64,000 nucleotides of DNA from Cycas panzhihuaensis. Lineage: Eukaryota; Cycadophyta. The notes under the pieces were generated by a model. It saw only the letters and a program-made list of their open reading frames with translations, was not told where the DNA came from and did not search any database. A program made the translations under genes and the position numbers. Below are positions 46,500 through 58,584 of this stretch, in pieces (the stretch's first letter is position 1; every line of letters starts with the position of its first letter). The stretch spans positions 194,935,741 to 194,999,740 of the forward strand of contig CM041465.1 in assembly GCA_023213395.1 (NCBI GenBank), given 5' to 3'.

Positions 46500-47910
46500 T
46501 AGAGTATTTGTGAACTTTGGATTTGAATCAACTTCAACTATAAACTTCTTTCCTTTATCTTTTTCAACTTCTTCTCAATAGCATTCAATTTCCTTGAAGA
46601 TGATATTCTTGCTTACAATTATCTTCTTTTCTTTTGGGCCATATAATTTATAAGATCTACGAACATCACAATATCCTATAAAAATGCACTTGGTGTTTTC
46701 ATCATCTTACTTTTTTCTTATTTATTCTAAAACATAAGCATAGGCTAAGCATCCAAAATTCTTTAAGTGTTGTATACTTGGCTTATATCTTGACCAAGGT
46801 TCCTCTAGTGTGACCCATCTAAAAGGCTTTGTGGTACATATTTTTAATAAGTAGACTACTGTATGTATTATTTTTTCCTAAAATTTGTATCCAAGTTACT
46901 TATCCTTAAGTATATTTTTGGCCATTTCAACAATAGTTCTATTTTTCCTTTCTACAACTCTATTTTGTTGTGGAGTATAAGGATTGATGAGCTACTTCCT
47001 TACATCATAGTAGTTGTAATATGATTTAAATTAATTTGAAATAAATTCTCCCTCATTATCTGATCTAAGCGTAAGAATTCTAAGGCCACTTTATATCTTA
47101 ACTAAAGTTTTAAAGTCAACAAAACATTGAAAAGCATATGATTTGAACTTGATAAAATATACCTAAGTCTTTCTAGTAAGTTATTAATAAGAGTCATAAA
47201 GTATTTTGTAACACCTAATGAAGGTACATCAATAGGTCCACATAAGCCTATATAAACCAATTGAAAAGGGCCTTGGGCCCTATAGTTATTATTTGGAAAA
47301 CTTTCTCTTTGTTGTTTCCCAAAGTATACATCCTTCACAAACTTCTTTACTTGCTTCTATAGTGGGGAGACCAATCACCATTTCCATCATTTTATTAATG
47401 ACAAGCTATTACAATTTATAGGGCTAAACCTCTTATACATATTACACTATCAATATTGGTTAAGGCTTTTAAAACATAAGTATCTGATGGAGAAATGACT
47501 AGTTTGAATAGTCCATCACTAGTCATTTGTCCCTTTTCTACAACTACTTTGTTCTTTAAATTATCTTTGATTATACATTCACCATTATCAAAGATAACCT
47601 TATAGTGTTGCTCCATCATCTAACATATTAAGTGTAGGTTCTTCTTAAGAGCTAAAACATGTAAAACATCATTGATACTTCTTGTTTCTCCTAATTCTAT
47701 AGTTATGGATACATTGCCCTTTCCAATAGCAACATGCATGGTATTATCCCCAAATATGATTCTTTCTTTCTTGTACTTATCAATTTCTTAAAATAATTAC
47801 TCTTTGTGAGTCATATGAGTTGAAATTCTCTAATCAATGTACCAACTATCTTCTTCTTCACTAGTAACTAGGCCTGAAAGAAAAAGTATATCATTGCCTC
47901 TATTTTCAAT
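46500..47910 (-). pseudogene. Copia E integrase and protease end
   Basis: The GAG-pre-integrase segment at 47619-47416 has YKVIFDNGECIIKDNL and LFKLVISPS. The integrase start (47338-47102) has CVYGKQ-like VYFGKQQRESFP, then LVYIGLCGPIDVPSLG (core Asp lost to Gly) and YFMTLINN. Further downstream LRSDN-EGEF (about 47055) and NPYTPQQNRVVERKNRTI (about 46985-46930) keep the second Asp and the Glu block. It is decayed but easily recognised. Confidence 0.8.
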
Positions 47911-47919
47911 TGCTATGTT

Positions 47920-48843
47920 GGCGATCCCCCTTTGAGTACTTGTATTTTCAACAAAATAATTTTCTTCTAAGTGTCACATTCTATGGCAAAAGGAACATTG
48001 GATAATTCCTCTTCCTTTTTTTCTTTGACTTTGACTTCTACCTCTTGAAGTTCCTCTTCCTCTTCTAAAGTTTTGGCCTTGTCCTTAGCCTTGAAAATTA
48101 CTTTGTTCTTGCCCTTGACAGCTTTGGTTTAGCCCTTGAAAACTTTTTTGACCTTGGAAGTTACCTTGTCCTTAGTAATTTTAAATGTTTTGTAAGCCTT
48201 GCCCTTATTTTCTTCCTCTCCCTCTATAGGATTAACCCCTTCTCCTAGAACTTTGTCCTTAAAAATTTTATTTTATTCTTGCCTTAGTAGCAAAGGCATG
48301 CTTAAGTAACTCATTACCCCCTTTATTTTCCTCAACAACTAGGAGCATGATGCTTAGTTGATCGATTCTAAATATGCTAAGGTCTTTGGATACTTCAGTG
48401 TTAGTTGCCACCATTTTAAATCTTTTGATTTCTCCAACACACCTTAAGATCTTTTCCATAATCCTTTGTTTACTTATCACTTCTCCTAAAGTCCTCTTTT
48501 GATTCACCAAATCTTATACCTTGGTGATGAATTTATTTACTCATTTCCTAGGTGTCTTCCTTAGATTCTCAAACTTACTCTTACGTGTTTACAACCTGGA
48601 GAATGTTGCTTCTTCATAAGTCATTTTAAGGGTGTCTCAAGCTTCCTTAGATGTTGTAGCTTCACTTGCTTTAGGAAAAATATGATTCTCTAGAGCACAA
48701 AATATAAGTGCTAATGCTTTGTTGTCCTTCTTGGCATTCTCCTTGTAGCTTTTCTCTTCATATTTGCTGGTGGTTTCATTAATTTCTTCATATCCTACAT
48801 GAACAAGCTCCCACATGTCTTTTGTAATAAAAATAGGCCTCAT
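47920..48843 (-). pseudogene. Copia E gag
   Basis: The start at 48843 reads MRPIFITKDMWELVHVGYEE, followed by KEKSYKENAKKDNKALALIF, the DUF4219/UBN2 copia gag opening. An open middle frame (48510-48268) has LGEVISKQRIMEKILRC. The C-terminal part in the coding frame is Gln/Gly- and Arg/Gly-rich (FQGQ repeats, 48000-48200) and is followed by a knuckle trace CSFCHR...HLEE at about 47980. A stop replaces the conserved Gly of the knuckle. Confidence 0.8.
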
Positions 48844-49281
48844 ACATCAACTTTAATTGAGATAATTTAATCGATTGAACTTAGGTATAACAACATTCCT
48901 AAGATTTATTACCATTATAAAGATAATTATCTTAAAATATAACTCAAAATGCAAAGTGCTTGAAAGTAAAAAAATATAACCAAAGCACCAGAAAAAGATA
49001 ATAAAAGTGCACTCAAAAAACACATAATATGTCCCACTTCACCTCTAAGACTAGTGCAAATATCCTAATTAGGACTTGAACCACCTCAATAAGTAATAAC
49101 TTTTATTAATGAGTACTTACAAAATACTTTTTCAGTAGTTTATACAAGGGTTATCATGAGGAAGCCCTTCATTAGTGCCATTTTAGAGATAAAAAATAGT
49201 ATATAAAATGATTATAATTTTTTCTTTTTTGATTTTACACCCTTATAAACAATAGAAAATAAAGTCCAACACTTTAGATAG
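48844..49281 (-). other. Copia E 5' leader
   Basis: AT-rich non-coding DNA between gag and the primer binding site. No other feature is seen. Confidence 0.5.
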
Positions 49282-49299
49282 GACTCAATTCTAATATCA
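49282..49299 (-). promoter_or_regulatory. Copia E degenerate primer binding site
   Basis: Minus strand TGATATTAGAATTGAG can be read as an initiator-Met PBS (TGGTATCAGAGC) altered only by transitions. Its position upstream of gag fits. Confidence 0.5.
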
Positions 49300-50334
49300 T
49301 ATTACAAACTTATAGATTAAAACTTTTGCAAAAAAATAACTTTTTAACAAAGAAGGCTTAAAATTATAATGCTTCAACTTTGCTCCTGAAAAATCCTATC
49401 AAATTAAATCCAAAGGTGGCCATACAACCACTCATTTTGACCAAGTATGTGTGTACTTCAATCTAGTATAGACAAAACTAGTGAAAGTGTACCTACTTAG
49501 AACAAAGGTAGGTACTACTTTTCAACAGACTATCCTGAAAAATGCACTTAGCCCCATTTATAAAAAATAATCTTGGTTACTTTATGGTTGTATATGACCT
49601 GCAATGGATACTATGGCATAACTAATTTACATAGAATGCTTAATACTTAGATGTAGGGCCCACAGTAACTAATTTAGCCCAAAAAAAGATAGAATCAATA
49701 GAGCAAACTTAGTATAATAGTGATTTGACAAATGTAAGGGGGGTTATAGTGCAAATAAGTGAAAAAGATATCACATAGATTTGATTTAAGGCTGGGCATA
49801 GACTTTAAGGTAGTTTATAAGGTCATACAGATGTAAATAACATTGGGCAACTGAAATAGACACCAAAATAATAAAAATATATTTCAAATATTAAATTTGT
49901 TAAAGACTAAGGTTTAAAACTTTAGAAAATTGAAATGATAAAGTGCACCAATATAATATGAAGTGTATAACCATGTTTTTTTAGTCATACAACCATAGGG
50001 ATGATGCAGAGAATGTGCATATCAAAATAAAGCATAAAAACCTAAGAAAAAATGTAAGAGATAGTCGTACGGTCATAAGATGGGCATATACTTAGATTCA
50101 CTTCATTAAATAGCTCTAGTATAATTTTTTCAATAGAATTTTATTGCAAGCAAGGCTATACAAATGCTGGAGGGTGCAAGACCAGATTTTAGTGAAAGAT
50201 TCAATCGTGCATAGCCAAGTGTAGAGAGGAGGGCTAGAATGACTAAAATATTACAATATATTTAGCTAAGGTGTATTTTTTTGTTTGCATGGAAGAATTT
50301 ATTAAAATTTATCTAATAGCACCCGCCATTTCTT
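49300..50334. other. Unassigned AT-rich stretch, possibly including the copia E 5' LTR
   Basis: By position the first few hundred bases should be the E 5' LTR, but I cannot align them with 44641-44829. No coding signal appears on either strand. One short motif, acttagatgtagggcccacagt (49637-49658), stands out as GC-richer. The region could hold a truncated LTR plus older decayed sequence. Confidence 0.35.
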
Positions 50335-50688
50335 TGTATTATTATAATTTAATATTCATAATATAACGTTAAGGGACCCTTGATATAATTTAATCATATT
50401 TGATATTGAGGTCGGTCTGCCTCCTTTTCCATTAAGCCAACCTATCAAATAATATGTATATTAGTGGATGGCTTATATATTATACCCTGCACCTTTATAT
50501 CATGTAATATTCTTATGTTAATGCAGAAACTCTGTCAGTGAGAGAGTCGTATGTGGTGACAAATTCACTCGTAACCTTATCATTTACTTTGCTTTATCTA
50601 TTTTGCATGTTCCTCTATCTATTATAGCTATTTTGTTTAATATTAGTTAATTAATACATATGTATAATAGATCTTGAAGCTCTTAATG
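50335..50688 (+). repeat. Copia F 5' LTR (approximate)
   Basis: The end is fixed by the primer binding site that follows. A TATA-like cttatatattatacc lies at 50470-50484. A possible TG start is at 50335. The partner LTR is not in the window because G and H interrupt F. Confidence 0.45.
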
Positions 50689-50700
50689 TGGTATCAAAGC
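50689..50700 (+). promoter_or_regulatory. Copia F primer binding site
   Basis: TGGTATCAAAGC matches the initiator-Met tRNA PBS (TGGTATCAGAGC) with one change. Confidence 0.85.
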
Positions 50701-52633
50701 TATATGTGCCTGATTTAGTGTCTTTTTGAAGTTATTTTAGTAATTAGAGGCTTGTTTACTTAGCTTTCTTCAAGTTTTCCATCAAAAATCTGAATATTGT
50801 GTAACCTTAAAGTAAAGAGTATCTAGTTCTAGTCATTTATAACCATGTATAGTAGATCTCAGGCTCAGTTGATCTTAAACAGGCTCTAGCTCTAATTTGC
50901 TAAAGAAAAATGGAGAAAAAAAACTTAATTTTCATCTATTTCAACCATAAAGTTGGTTATTTCTCTTGTTGGAGCTTCTTTTATCCTTCTCGTAGCCTTG
51001 TGCCCTCGCATTCTATCTATTGGAAGAGATCTAGATAGGTTTCAAGTAGTTTTAGACTTTATTTTGCTTAGTTTTGCTTTGTTGGGCTCCCATAGTCCCA
51101 TAGACTTCCACAACTCTGTTCTCCTTAATATGATCTTATTTTTTAAAAGTTCCACTTCTACTAGGTCTCTTTTATCTTTATGTCCCTTCCTCTAAAATTT
51201 TATTATGATTTGACATCGTTTGGTCCATTGTTGGGGCTCTACACTCCTCCTTTGGTTGCTCATTTTTGTTCATAGCTCACATAAGCCTTATGGCTTCAAT
51301 TTTTATCAAAAATTTCATTTCTTTTTATTAGGTTTTGACTTTAATCACTTAAATTAAAGTTTATTTCATATTTCATTTAAAATCTAGACCTATAGCCCCT
51401 TTCTTTAATCATATTTAGTTACCATATGACTATTTTTTTATCTTAAAAGGGAAGACTCCAAAGAAGATTAAACTATAGTTGATTATTTTTATACTTGCAA
51501 AAAACATTAAACTACTTTTAATAAATTTTCACCTTTTCTAGCCCTTAGCTATATTAGTGGGTGGTTACGTGTAGCCAACAAGTGACCAAGGGCCAATTTC
51601 AGAAGGGGTTTAACCCTATCCTCACTTGTTTTTTGACATAAAAAGGTACCTACACTGTTTCTACCATATCTCTGTAATTGTGTATCTGTCTTATAAACCA
51701 TCTAGACCATTAAAAAGTAGATTTAGAGATCTATGACTTAGAATTGAATTGAGTTAGATTTAGATATGATTTGATGGAGATATTAGCTACTAAAGTTGAC
51801 CTTTATAATTGAGCTTTATTTCTCAAGTTTTGAAGGCTTATTTTAGTTTCTTTAATATTCTTTTGCTAGTTTAGGCTGTAGCTAATCTTTTTTAGCTATC
51901 TAATTCTGATTTTTTAGGCTAATTAGTACATGAGTTGCTTCTTGTATAGGTGTTACTCTTAGGAGGTTGACAAAGTTCACTCTTAAGCTTGGCCCATCAA
52001 AGAGCTTTCTAAACCTACCTTTGTCCTTTCAATTTACTTTATTTTATTTATTACTTAAAAAGGAACCTTTTGTTTTTAAGAAACTCACATTAAAAATTAA
52101 ATTTTTATATTAAAAAGATAACTCCTGAATTGAACCTTTTTTTTCTAGCCTTGTAAGGGAAATGATTAAGACCCCTGAAGTTACTACCTTACATACGCCA
52201 TTGGTATACTCTAAGTTGTTGAGAATATTATTGGCTATCAAGTGTATTAGGTAGTAGGATAAGGTAGAGATCCTATCCCTTGGTGTTTAAAGACTAGGCT
52301 AGACCTAGGGGGTGAGTGTCTTAGTTAGATAAGTTCTCATCACTAGATCTGTTGTTAGGCATAAGACTGGCGTAGGTGACGAAACAAATTAGGGGGATCT
52401 TAAGACTTTCTTTATAGGTATTGAGAGATATCAAGCCCTTAAGTTCACATATTGGTATATCAAGTTCCTAGTTTATCACTTGTGGGTAGGCACCACAAGA
52501 CATAATAGTAACCTAGAACTTTCCTGGAGACACTTGGCTTTATAATTCTAAATTAGAAGCCACTTAGGTAGATTAGTATCTTACTACACAAATACTTTAA
52601 ATATATAAAATCAAACACAAAAACCTTTCAAAC
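50701..52633 (+). other. Copia F long 5' leader
   Basis: About 1.9 kb between PBS and gag. A short ORF (50953-51195) is hydrophobic but has no family resemblance. The stretch is T-rich to 52180 and mixed after that. It may be a true leader or may contain an unrecognised insertion. Confidence 0.45.
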
Positions 52634-54050
52634 ATGACATCACAAATGCTCCTTTTAAACACTATTAAACTCAATGGCATAAATAACTTTATACCATGGA
52701 AGAAGCAAGTTAAAAACTTGCTCATTATGAATAAATTTTGGGCCTGTGTTAATGGGGATATACCCTTTTCTGTACCTACATAAAACCCTAATGATTGTAC
52801 TAAAATAATCCCACTAGATCCTATAGCCTTAGTAAACTTTAAATCTAAGGACAAAATTGCATTATCCTTCTTCCACTTGACTCTTGAAGACCAAGTGGAT
52901 CAAAACATTGAAATTGCTTAAACATCTCATGAGGCATGGAGCATACTTTATGCCCTTTATGAGATAAAAGATGAATCTAGATCTTTAACACTTAAAGCTC
53001 TTTTTTTTGCAATGTGTTTTATCAGAAATATTACTAACCATTTGATCGAAGTAAAAATAATTAGAAACTAGTTGATTATCCTTGGTGAGCCACCTTTTGA
53101 CCATGATTTGACTTCTAGGATTATTAACATTCTACATATTGAATATAACTCTTTTGTATCCATGTACATAACTATTATTCCAAGAATAGAATTTATAACC
53201 TTTGAGGGGCTCTTTCTTTGAGAGGAGAATATACTTAATTGATTAGAGATGACATTAACATCTGACTTAGCTCCTACCTTAGCCCAAAACTCAGAAAAGG
53301 CTAAGTCTATCAATAGAGCAACCCAATAGCTTAGTCAATAATAAGACTTAAATCAACACTTAGACTCTCTCTCTATATTATAAGAGTCACATTAGTAGCC
53401 AACTCATTAGCAACAACATCTAGTTAGCACCTTCTCCTCCTCCTGTCTAACTCAGTAGCCTCAACAGTCACAACACCAACCATAGGGATAATCTCAAAAG
53501 AATCAACAAAGCAAACCCAATGTCATCTGCCTGTACTGTGGTAAAATTGGACATCTTATAGTTGAATGCAAGAGAAAACATGCTGATTTACAACTCTTAC
53601 ATAACCAAGGGAGCCAAGCATATAAGCCATATTATCAATAACCACCCTCCATCTATTAATAAGGAGCACCCTTATACCATCAAGGAGGTCCTAGTTATAC
53701 TCAACAAAGACAATGAGTCTCTTATCAATAAGGAGGATTGTGCCCTCCCTAAGAAGCCCCTTTTCCACAATAAAGAGGCTCTCTTTTTCAACAAGGAGGC
53801 CTCTATTATCAACAAGGTGGCCCTATTCAACAACAAAGAGGCCCTTACTATTCCCAAGGGGGGCATTGTATCAATCTCAAGGCTAATTCTACCAGCAAAA
53901 TTAGAATCCAAGACCCACATAAGGACAAAGACCTTAAAATAAGTAATGATTCTCAAATCGAAATAAAAGGAACTAATAGAATAATCAATAAGAAGGAGGC
54001 AACATGGGAGGTAGCCAAGACTCCTCCTCCCATAACCTATTCTTTGTAGC
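52634..54050 (+). pseudogene. Copia F gag with zinc knuckle
   Basis: Starts with the copia gag opening LNTIKLNGINNFIPWKKQ (from about 52634) and continues with LIMNKFWACVNGD and TSHEAWSILYALYE (52920-52965). IRNIT-NHLIEVK then precedes LGEPPFDHDL. An intact CCHC knuckle CLYCGKIGHLIVEC lies at 53530-53571. A Gln/Gly/Pro/Tyr repeat tract follows at 53600-53880 (QQGGP-type units). Roughly one stop per 60 codons. Gag packages element RNA; the CX2CX4HX4C knuckle is the RNA-binding part. Confidence 0.82.
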
Positions 54051-55293
54051 ACTTTCTTTATAACTTGATGAGACTACATGGCTCCTTGACTCTAGTGTAA
54101 CAAGATACATGACATGTTTAAAAAAGATGTTGGAAGAGACCCAACCAATCAATAATCAAACTTTCACATTTAGGGATAGATTGACTTACAATGTGACCAA
54201 AATTGATAGGGCACCAATAACATTGAAGGACTCAAACATTAGACACCACATTAACAATGTGTTTCTTGTAGTTGATATGAAGATGAACCTACTTTCTATA
54301 AGCCAAATAGACAAGCAGAACTTAGATGTCCTCTTTAGCTAGGGAATTTACAGAATCACAAACCATGCAACAGGCAAACTTGTGGCTACAGAACATGAAG
54401 ATGGTGGGTTATATAGGCTAGATGGTGTCCCCCTTGCTAGTACACCATAAAATGAATCCTGTTTAATGGTTAAAATAACTCAATCTAATAAGGGGAAGGA
54501 TGTAATTGATGAAGAGTCCCCTTGTCTACAAGAACTGAGAGAATGCTCTTAGTCAAAGGATGGTGTCATCACAAATAGCTCTAAAGACCATATATGGCAT
54601 CAATGGCTAGGTTACTTGAACCTCATGTTTAGGTTATAAATAATATATGACTTACCTAAAATTAAGAGATACCACAACACATGTGAGGCATGCCTAAAGG
54701 GAAAGCAACAAAGAGAAAAATTCCCTTCCAAGAATACATAGAGAGCTTTACAACCATTAGAGTTAGTCCACTCTAACATTTATGGCCCTATGTCAATCCA
54801 ATCTCTCAATGGAAGTTGGTATTTCATAACCTTTATAGATGATTTCTCAAGGAAAGTATAGGTCTATTTCTTCAAAAATAAGTATCAAGCCCTAAACAAA
54901 TTCAATGAGTTCAAAGCTATTATAGAAAATGAAAGTGCAATGACAATCAAGATCCTTAGATCTGATAATAGTGGTGAATATATTTTAAATTAGTTCAATA
55001 ACTTTTGCAAGGAACATGGCATCCAATATTAATTCTCTACTCCTTACATACCTCAATAAAACGGTATAACTAAAAGGATGAATTAGACTTTGATCAACAA
55101 AGAAAAATCCACACTAAGTACTGCTAACCTTGCCACTAAATTTTGGGCCAATGCCATTGCCATAACTGCTTACCTAACTAATATAAGTTCCACAATTGCA
55201 GTTAGAAATATTACTCCTAAAGAAGCTTGGTTAGGCTAGAAACCATCTGTAGCACACTTGAAGATCTTTAGATGCACGACATATAAATATGTC
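54051..55293 (+). pseudogene. Copia F protease and integrase, cut by G
   Basis: Protease start TTWLLDSSVTRYMT (about 54073-54114; DSG changed to DSS). The open part 54109-54342 covers the protease body (NVFLVVDMKMNLLSISQ). Pre-integrase: HIWHQWLGYLN (54592-54624) and CEACLKGKQQREKF. Integrase core: LVHSNIYGP (first Asp now Asn), FITFIDDFSRKV, KILRSDNSGEY (second Asp) and NGITKRMN (the Glu position reads Lys). Stops are scattered. The frame ends at 55293 (RCTTYKYV), where the G LTR begins; RT and RNase H are outside the window. Confidence 0.85.
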
Positions 55294-57502
55294 TATTTCC
55301 TAGCTACTAGAAATGGGCATGGGTGAGTTGACTCAGGTAAGTATAGGTACGCTTCTATCCCTTACCATTATCAGTTCAAGGAAAGGTTATTGAAGCATTG
55401 CATCTACATCATACGATGATTGACTTATCACATAACCACTATGCATCCATTGCTTGACTGCATTGCATCTCAGCACTTTTCAGCCAATGACGATCTAGGG
55501 ATGTGTATCCTATGGTGCTCCAAAACCCTCTTTCGTGTCTCCATAATATTCTCAAGTACGACTTGGCCTCTGTAGCCCAATCTTATCACCTATCGGCACA
55601 TCACAACCCGTAGCACCTCGCCTAGGCCTGGTCGGCATCCTCTACTTATTTGTTGACCTTTCTCGAGACTTCTCATCTTTAGTACCTATCTTATTAATGG
55701 ATTTCCTGAGGCCCATAGCCCTTTCCTACCACCTGGATAGGGTGTCATGCCCCTCTAGGCTTGAGTTCCTCCCTTTTTAAGCTTCCAAGCTTTACTCTTT
55801 TTATTTTTTTCTTATGTTCATACTGCACTATGATAAACTTCGCAGTATTACTACAAACTCTGTGGTACCACTAAGTTTATCATGGGGCGACTATCACAAT
55901 TTATTTTTTAAAATCTACCACAACTAATTTTGCATTTATTATGAAATCACTATGTAGTAACGACTTATTCCCAACTTAGGTTGAACCCTAATTGCTCGAT
56001 TGAGCTAAGGTTGGGTTTAAAAACCTAAAAACAACATCATTTCACCTCTTCTTGGCTCTCTCACTCAAGTTTTTCACACCATTATATCTAGAAATGTCCC
56101 TGCAACAAGACAAGTCTACTATTATCAACTTATCAACTAGCCACTAGTCCTTTGCAGCTCCAGATCTATAGCATTAGGCCTGCACCATGGCCAGTAAAGA
56201 GAAGGACATACTCTAAGTGCCTCATCAAGTGCAAATCTCCCATCTCACTCTAAGTTTCTCTCATCTTGCTGCTCCTTTGGGATTTCAATTACAAACCCCA
56301 TAGGGCTGGTTGTTTTCTCTCATTTCTCAAGTAGATCTGCCTCTAATCTACCCATAATAGGTACCTCTAGACCAACAGCTCATTTTCTTTTCCTTTAAAT
56401 AATACAAAAGTTACTTGTTAGTATTTTCTCTCTACTTTTCCACCATAAATGGGAGGCAAACCTTCCTCTTCCTACTTGTTTCTTTTTTCCTTCTAATTCC
56501 TTCTTGGTTTCTCCAAAGAGGTAGTGAGGAAGAGGCACTTATAGAGAATGAAATGAGTAAAGGTAGGGTTTCATACCCACCAAGCCTTCTCTTCAAGGGC
56601 AGCCCCCTTCTCTCCCTACCTCTTCCTTCACCGTGCCTCCCTTAGGTTTCTAAGAGGCTGTTGGTAAGGAGGTCACCACTGGCAGCAGCGTATGTAGCCC
56701 ATTGTTGTGCTTGCTACTAGTCTTGTAGGCCCTACACAAGTAGGATTTCAATGCTATATCACACCCTGCTTGTCTCTTGGTTAGGCTTTGTTGAGGTTGT
56801 AAAAGGTGGACTTTGCAACTTTTGCAACATTGGCGATAAACACAACTTCATCCATAACTTGTTGCTTGCACTCTAAGAGCTTTGTTGCATCAGTCCCTCT
56901 TCATCTTCTCAGTACTTGGACAGTGTGGAACATTTCTTACCAAGAGGGTTATCCATTATAAGGCTAACTACCCTCTTTCTCCTCTTAGCCCCTTTTTTCC
57001 CTATGGTTTACAACATAGCATAAAAGGAACTAAGAGTGTTTTTTGTGCTAAAAATATTTCTTTTGGTTAAAATATTATATATCATATTATCCCATATATT
57101 GTATTTGTTGCCCATTGGGAAAGGGCAAACAACACTTGATTGCAGGTTTTTGTCTTGTTGTGTGTAGAAAGGAAGAAGGGAATCCTGATCCAGATACACC
57201 CCCACCTTTCCAACCATTATTTCTTTTTGGGTCTTCAAGTTGCAAGATAGAATGGTAATTGCTTTTGCTTTTTCTCTTTCTTGCAATACTTTCTTTCTCT
57301 TTTTCGTTTCCTTTTGACTTGGGGGAAGGTAAGGGAGCCCCCATCCCTCTTCATCAGTTCCATTCCATTGCACCGCCCATGGTTGAGGTAGAACGAGGAA
57401 AGTAAGCACAACAAGGGCAACTCTACTATCGGCCACCTAGCTCCAGGTATGCCTTCCACTTCCCTTAATCCTCCTCTCCTTGCTGCCTTCCTTTTGTCCA
57501 CA
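55294..57502 (+). repeat. G 5' LTR
   Basis: Similar blocks to T1: gactcaggtaagtatagg (55330), the GGTACC-bearing tract near 55845-55880, and ttgaaccctaattgctcg (55981). The right edge near ...ttgtccaca is placed by analogy with the T1 LTR end and is uncertain. ORFs inside it (for example 56415-56645, 57008-57436) have no known relatives. Confidence 0.65.
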
Positions 57503-58584
57503 CATCATTTAAGAAAAAAGAAAAGAAGAAGAACTAGTTTAGGTCATTTGCACTTAACTAGTTTGCCTGCTTGCATGATAAAGTATATGTAACTAGAATC
57601 CTATACATTTACATGCCTACTTGGTTACATTGCTTATTAAACTTGCATCTTTTGTATATGTCTCATATTATATAGCTACCTTGTTATCTCTCTTTCTTTC
57701 ATGTTTAAAAGATAATGAGAGTGAGGATATATGTGTGAGAGACAAACGAGAAAGAGCTTTGTATAGTTTCTTTACTTAGCAATTACTTGCATTTAAGGAC
57801 ATATTATCGCATGCACCACAACTCCTCTACACTACTCGACATCATAACCGACAAACATAAACCTTGAGACATTCCTTTCATTGGTTCCTATCCCTAGGAT
57901 CCTTTTGGGTTTGACACCTTAAGGACACTACCTCCTTGGGTTGCTTTCCTTATCTTCCCTAGCCGTCTTGGGTAGACTACCTTAGTGTGGCCTTTAGGTC
58001 GATACCTAACCTTTGAGCCTAGTCATCCCACTAACTCCTTACGTGTGTGTGTGCTATTGTTTTCTCCTTCCTTTACCTAAACACCTCCTTCATACCTCCT
58101 CTCCTACGTAAGAGGCCATCCTCATGCTTGTCTTTTCCTCCCTTCTTCAGCCACCCAAGGACAGGAGGTCCCTTCTCTTTGAGGTTACTTGGGAAAACCA
58201 GGATATCCCTCACATACTCATCACTCCTAATCGAGCCAGAGTTACCTCAAAGGAAGTTCACATGCCATTTGTGGGTCCCAAACCTGCGTTCCGATGCATA
58301 GACTCCCTTTGCGGGTGATTCTTTTACTTACCCCATAAGATCCTTAGCATTGGAACCTTTTATTGTTTGGTTTGATCTTATCCAAGTGTAGTTACCCCCC
58401 CCCCATAGGTGCGATTCCACTGGCGACCATATTAGGGATCCTCTAGTAAGGGAACGATCCTCTCTCCCTTTCTTGTTCGTGCTACCTCCTTTCCTAGTAG
58501 CTCTTCTCGATTAGTTGGGTAGCCTCCAATGCTTGTGTCTTATTATCTTTTCTTTCTTCCTTCCATCCTCTAGGTAGAACTTGT
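57503..58584 (+). other. G 5' leader
   Basis: Aligns in patches with the T1 leader (12354-13124 read on the minus strand). It contains a C9 run at 58395-58403. No protein is recognised. Confidence 0.5.

Noticed and set aside
50953-51195. Hydrophobic 80-residue frame, possible membrane protein
   Set aside because: Lies in the copia F leader, T-rich DNA gives hydrophobic residues by chance, and no family match is evident.
53562-53942. 126-residue plus-strand frame with repeated NKEA units
   Set aside because: It is an out-of-frame reading of the copia F gag Gln/Gly repeat; the true frame carries the zinc knuckle and QQGGP units.
57008-57436. 142-residue minus-strand frame
   Set aside because: Lies inside the G LTR on the strand opposite to the element and has no resemblance to known proteins or to the T1 antisense gene.
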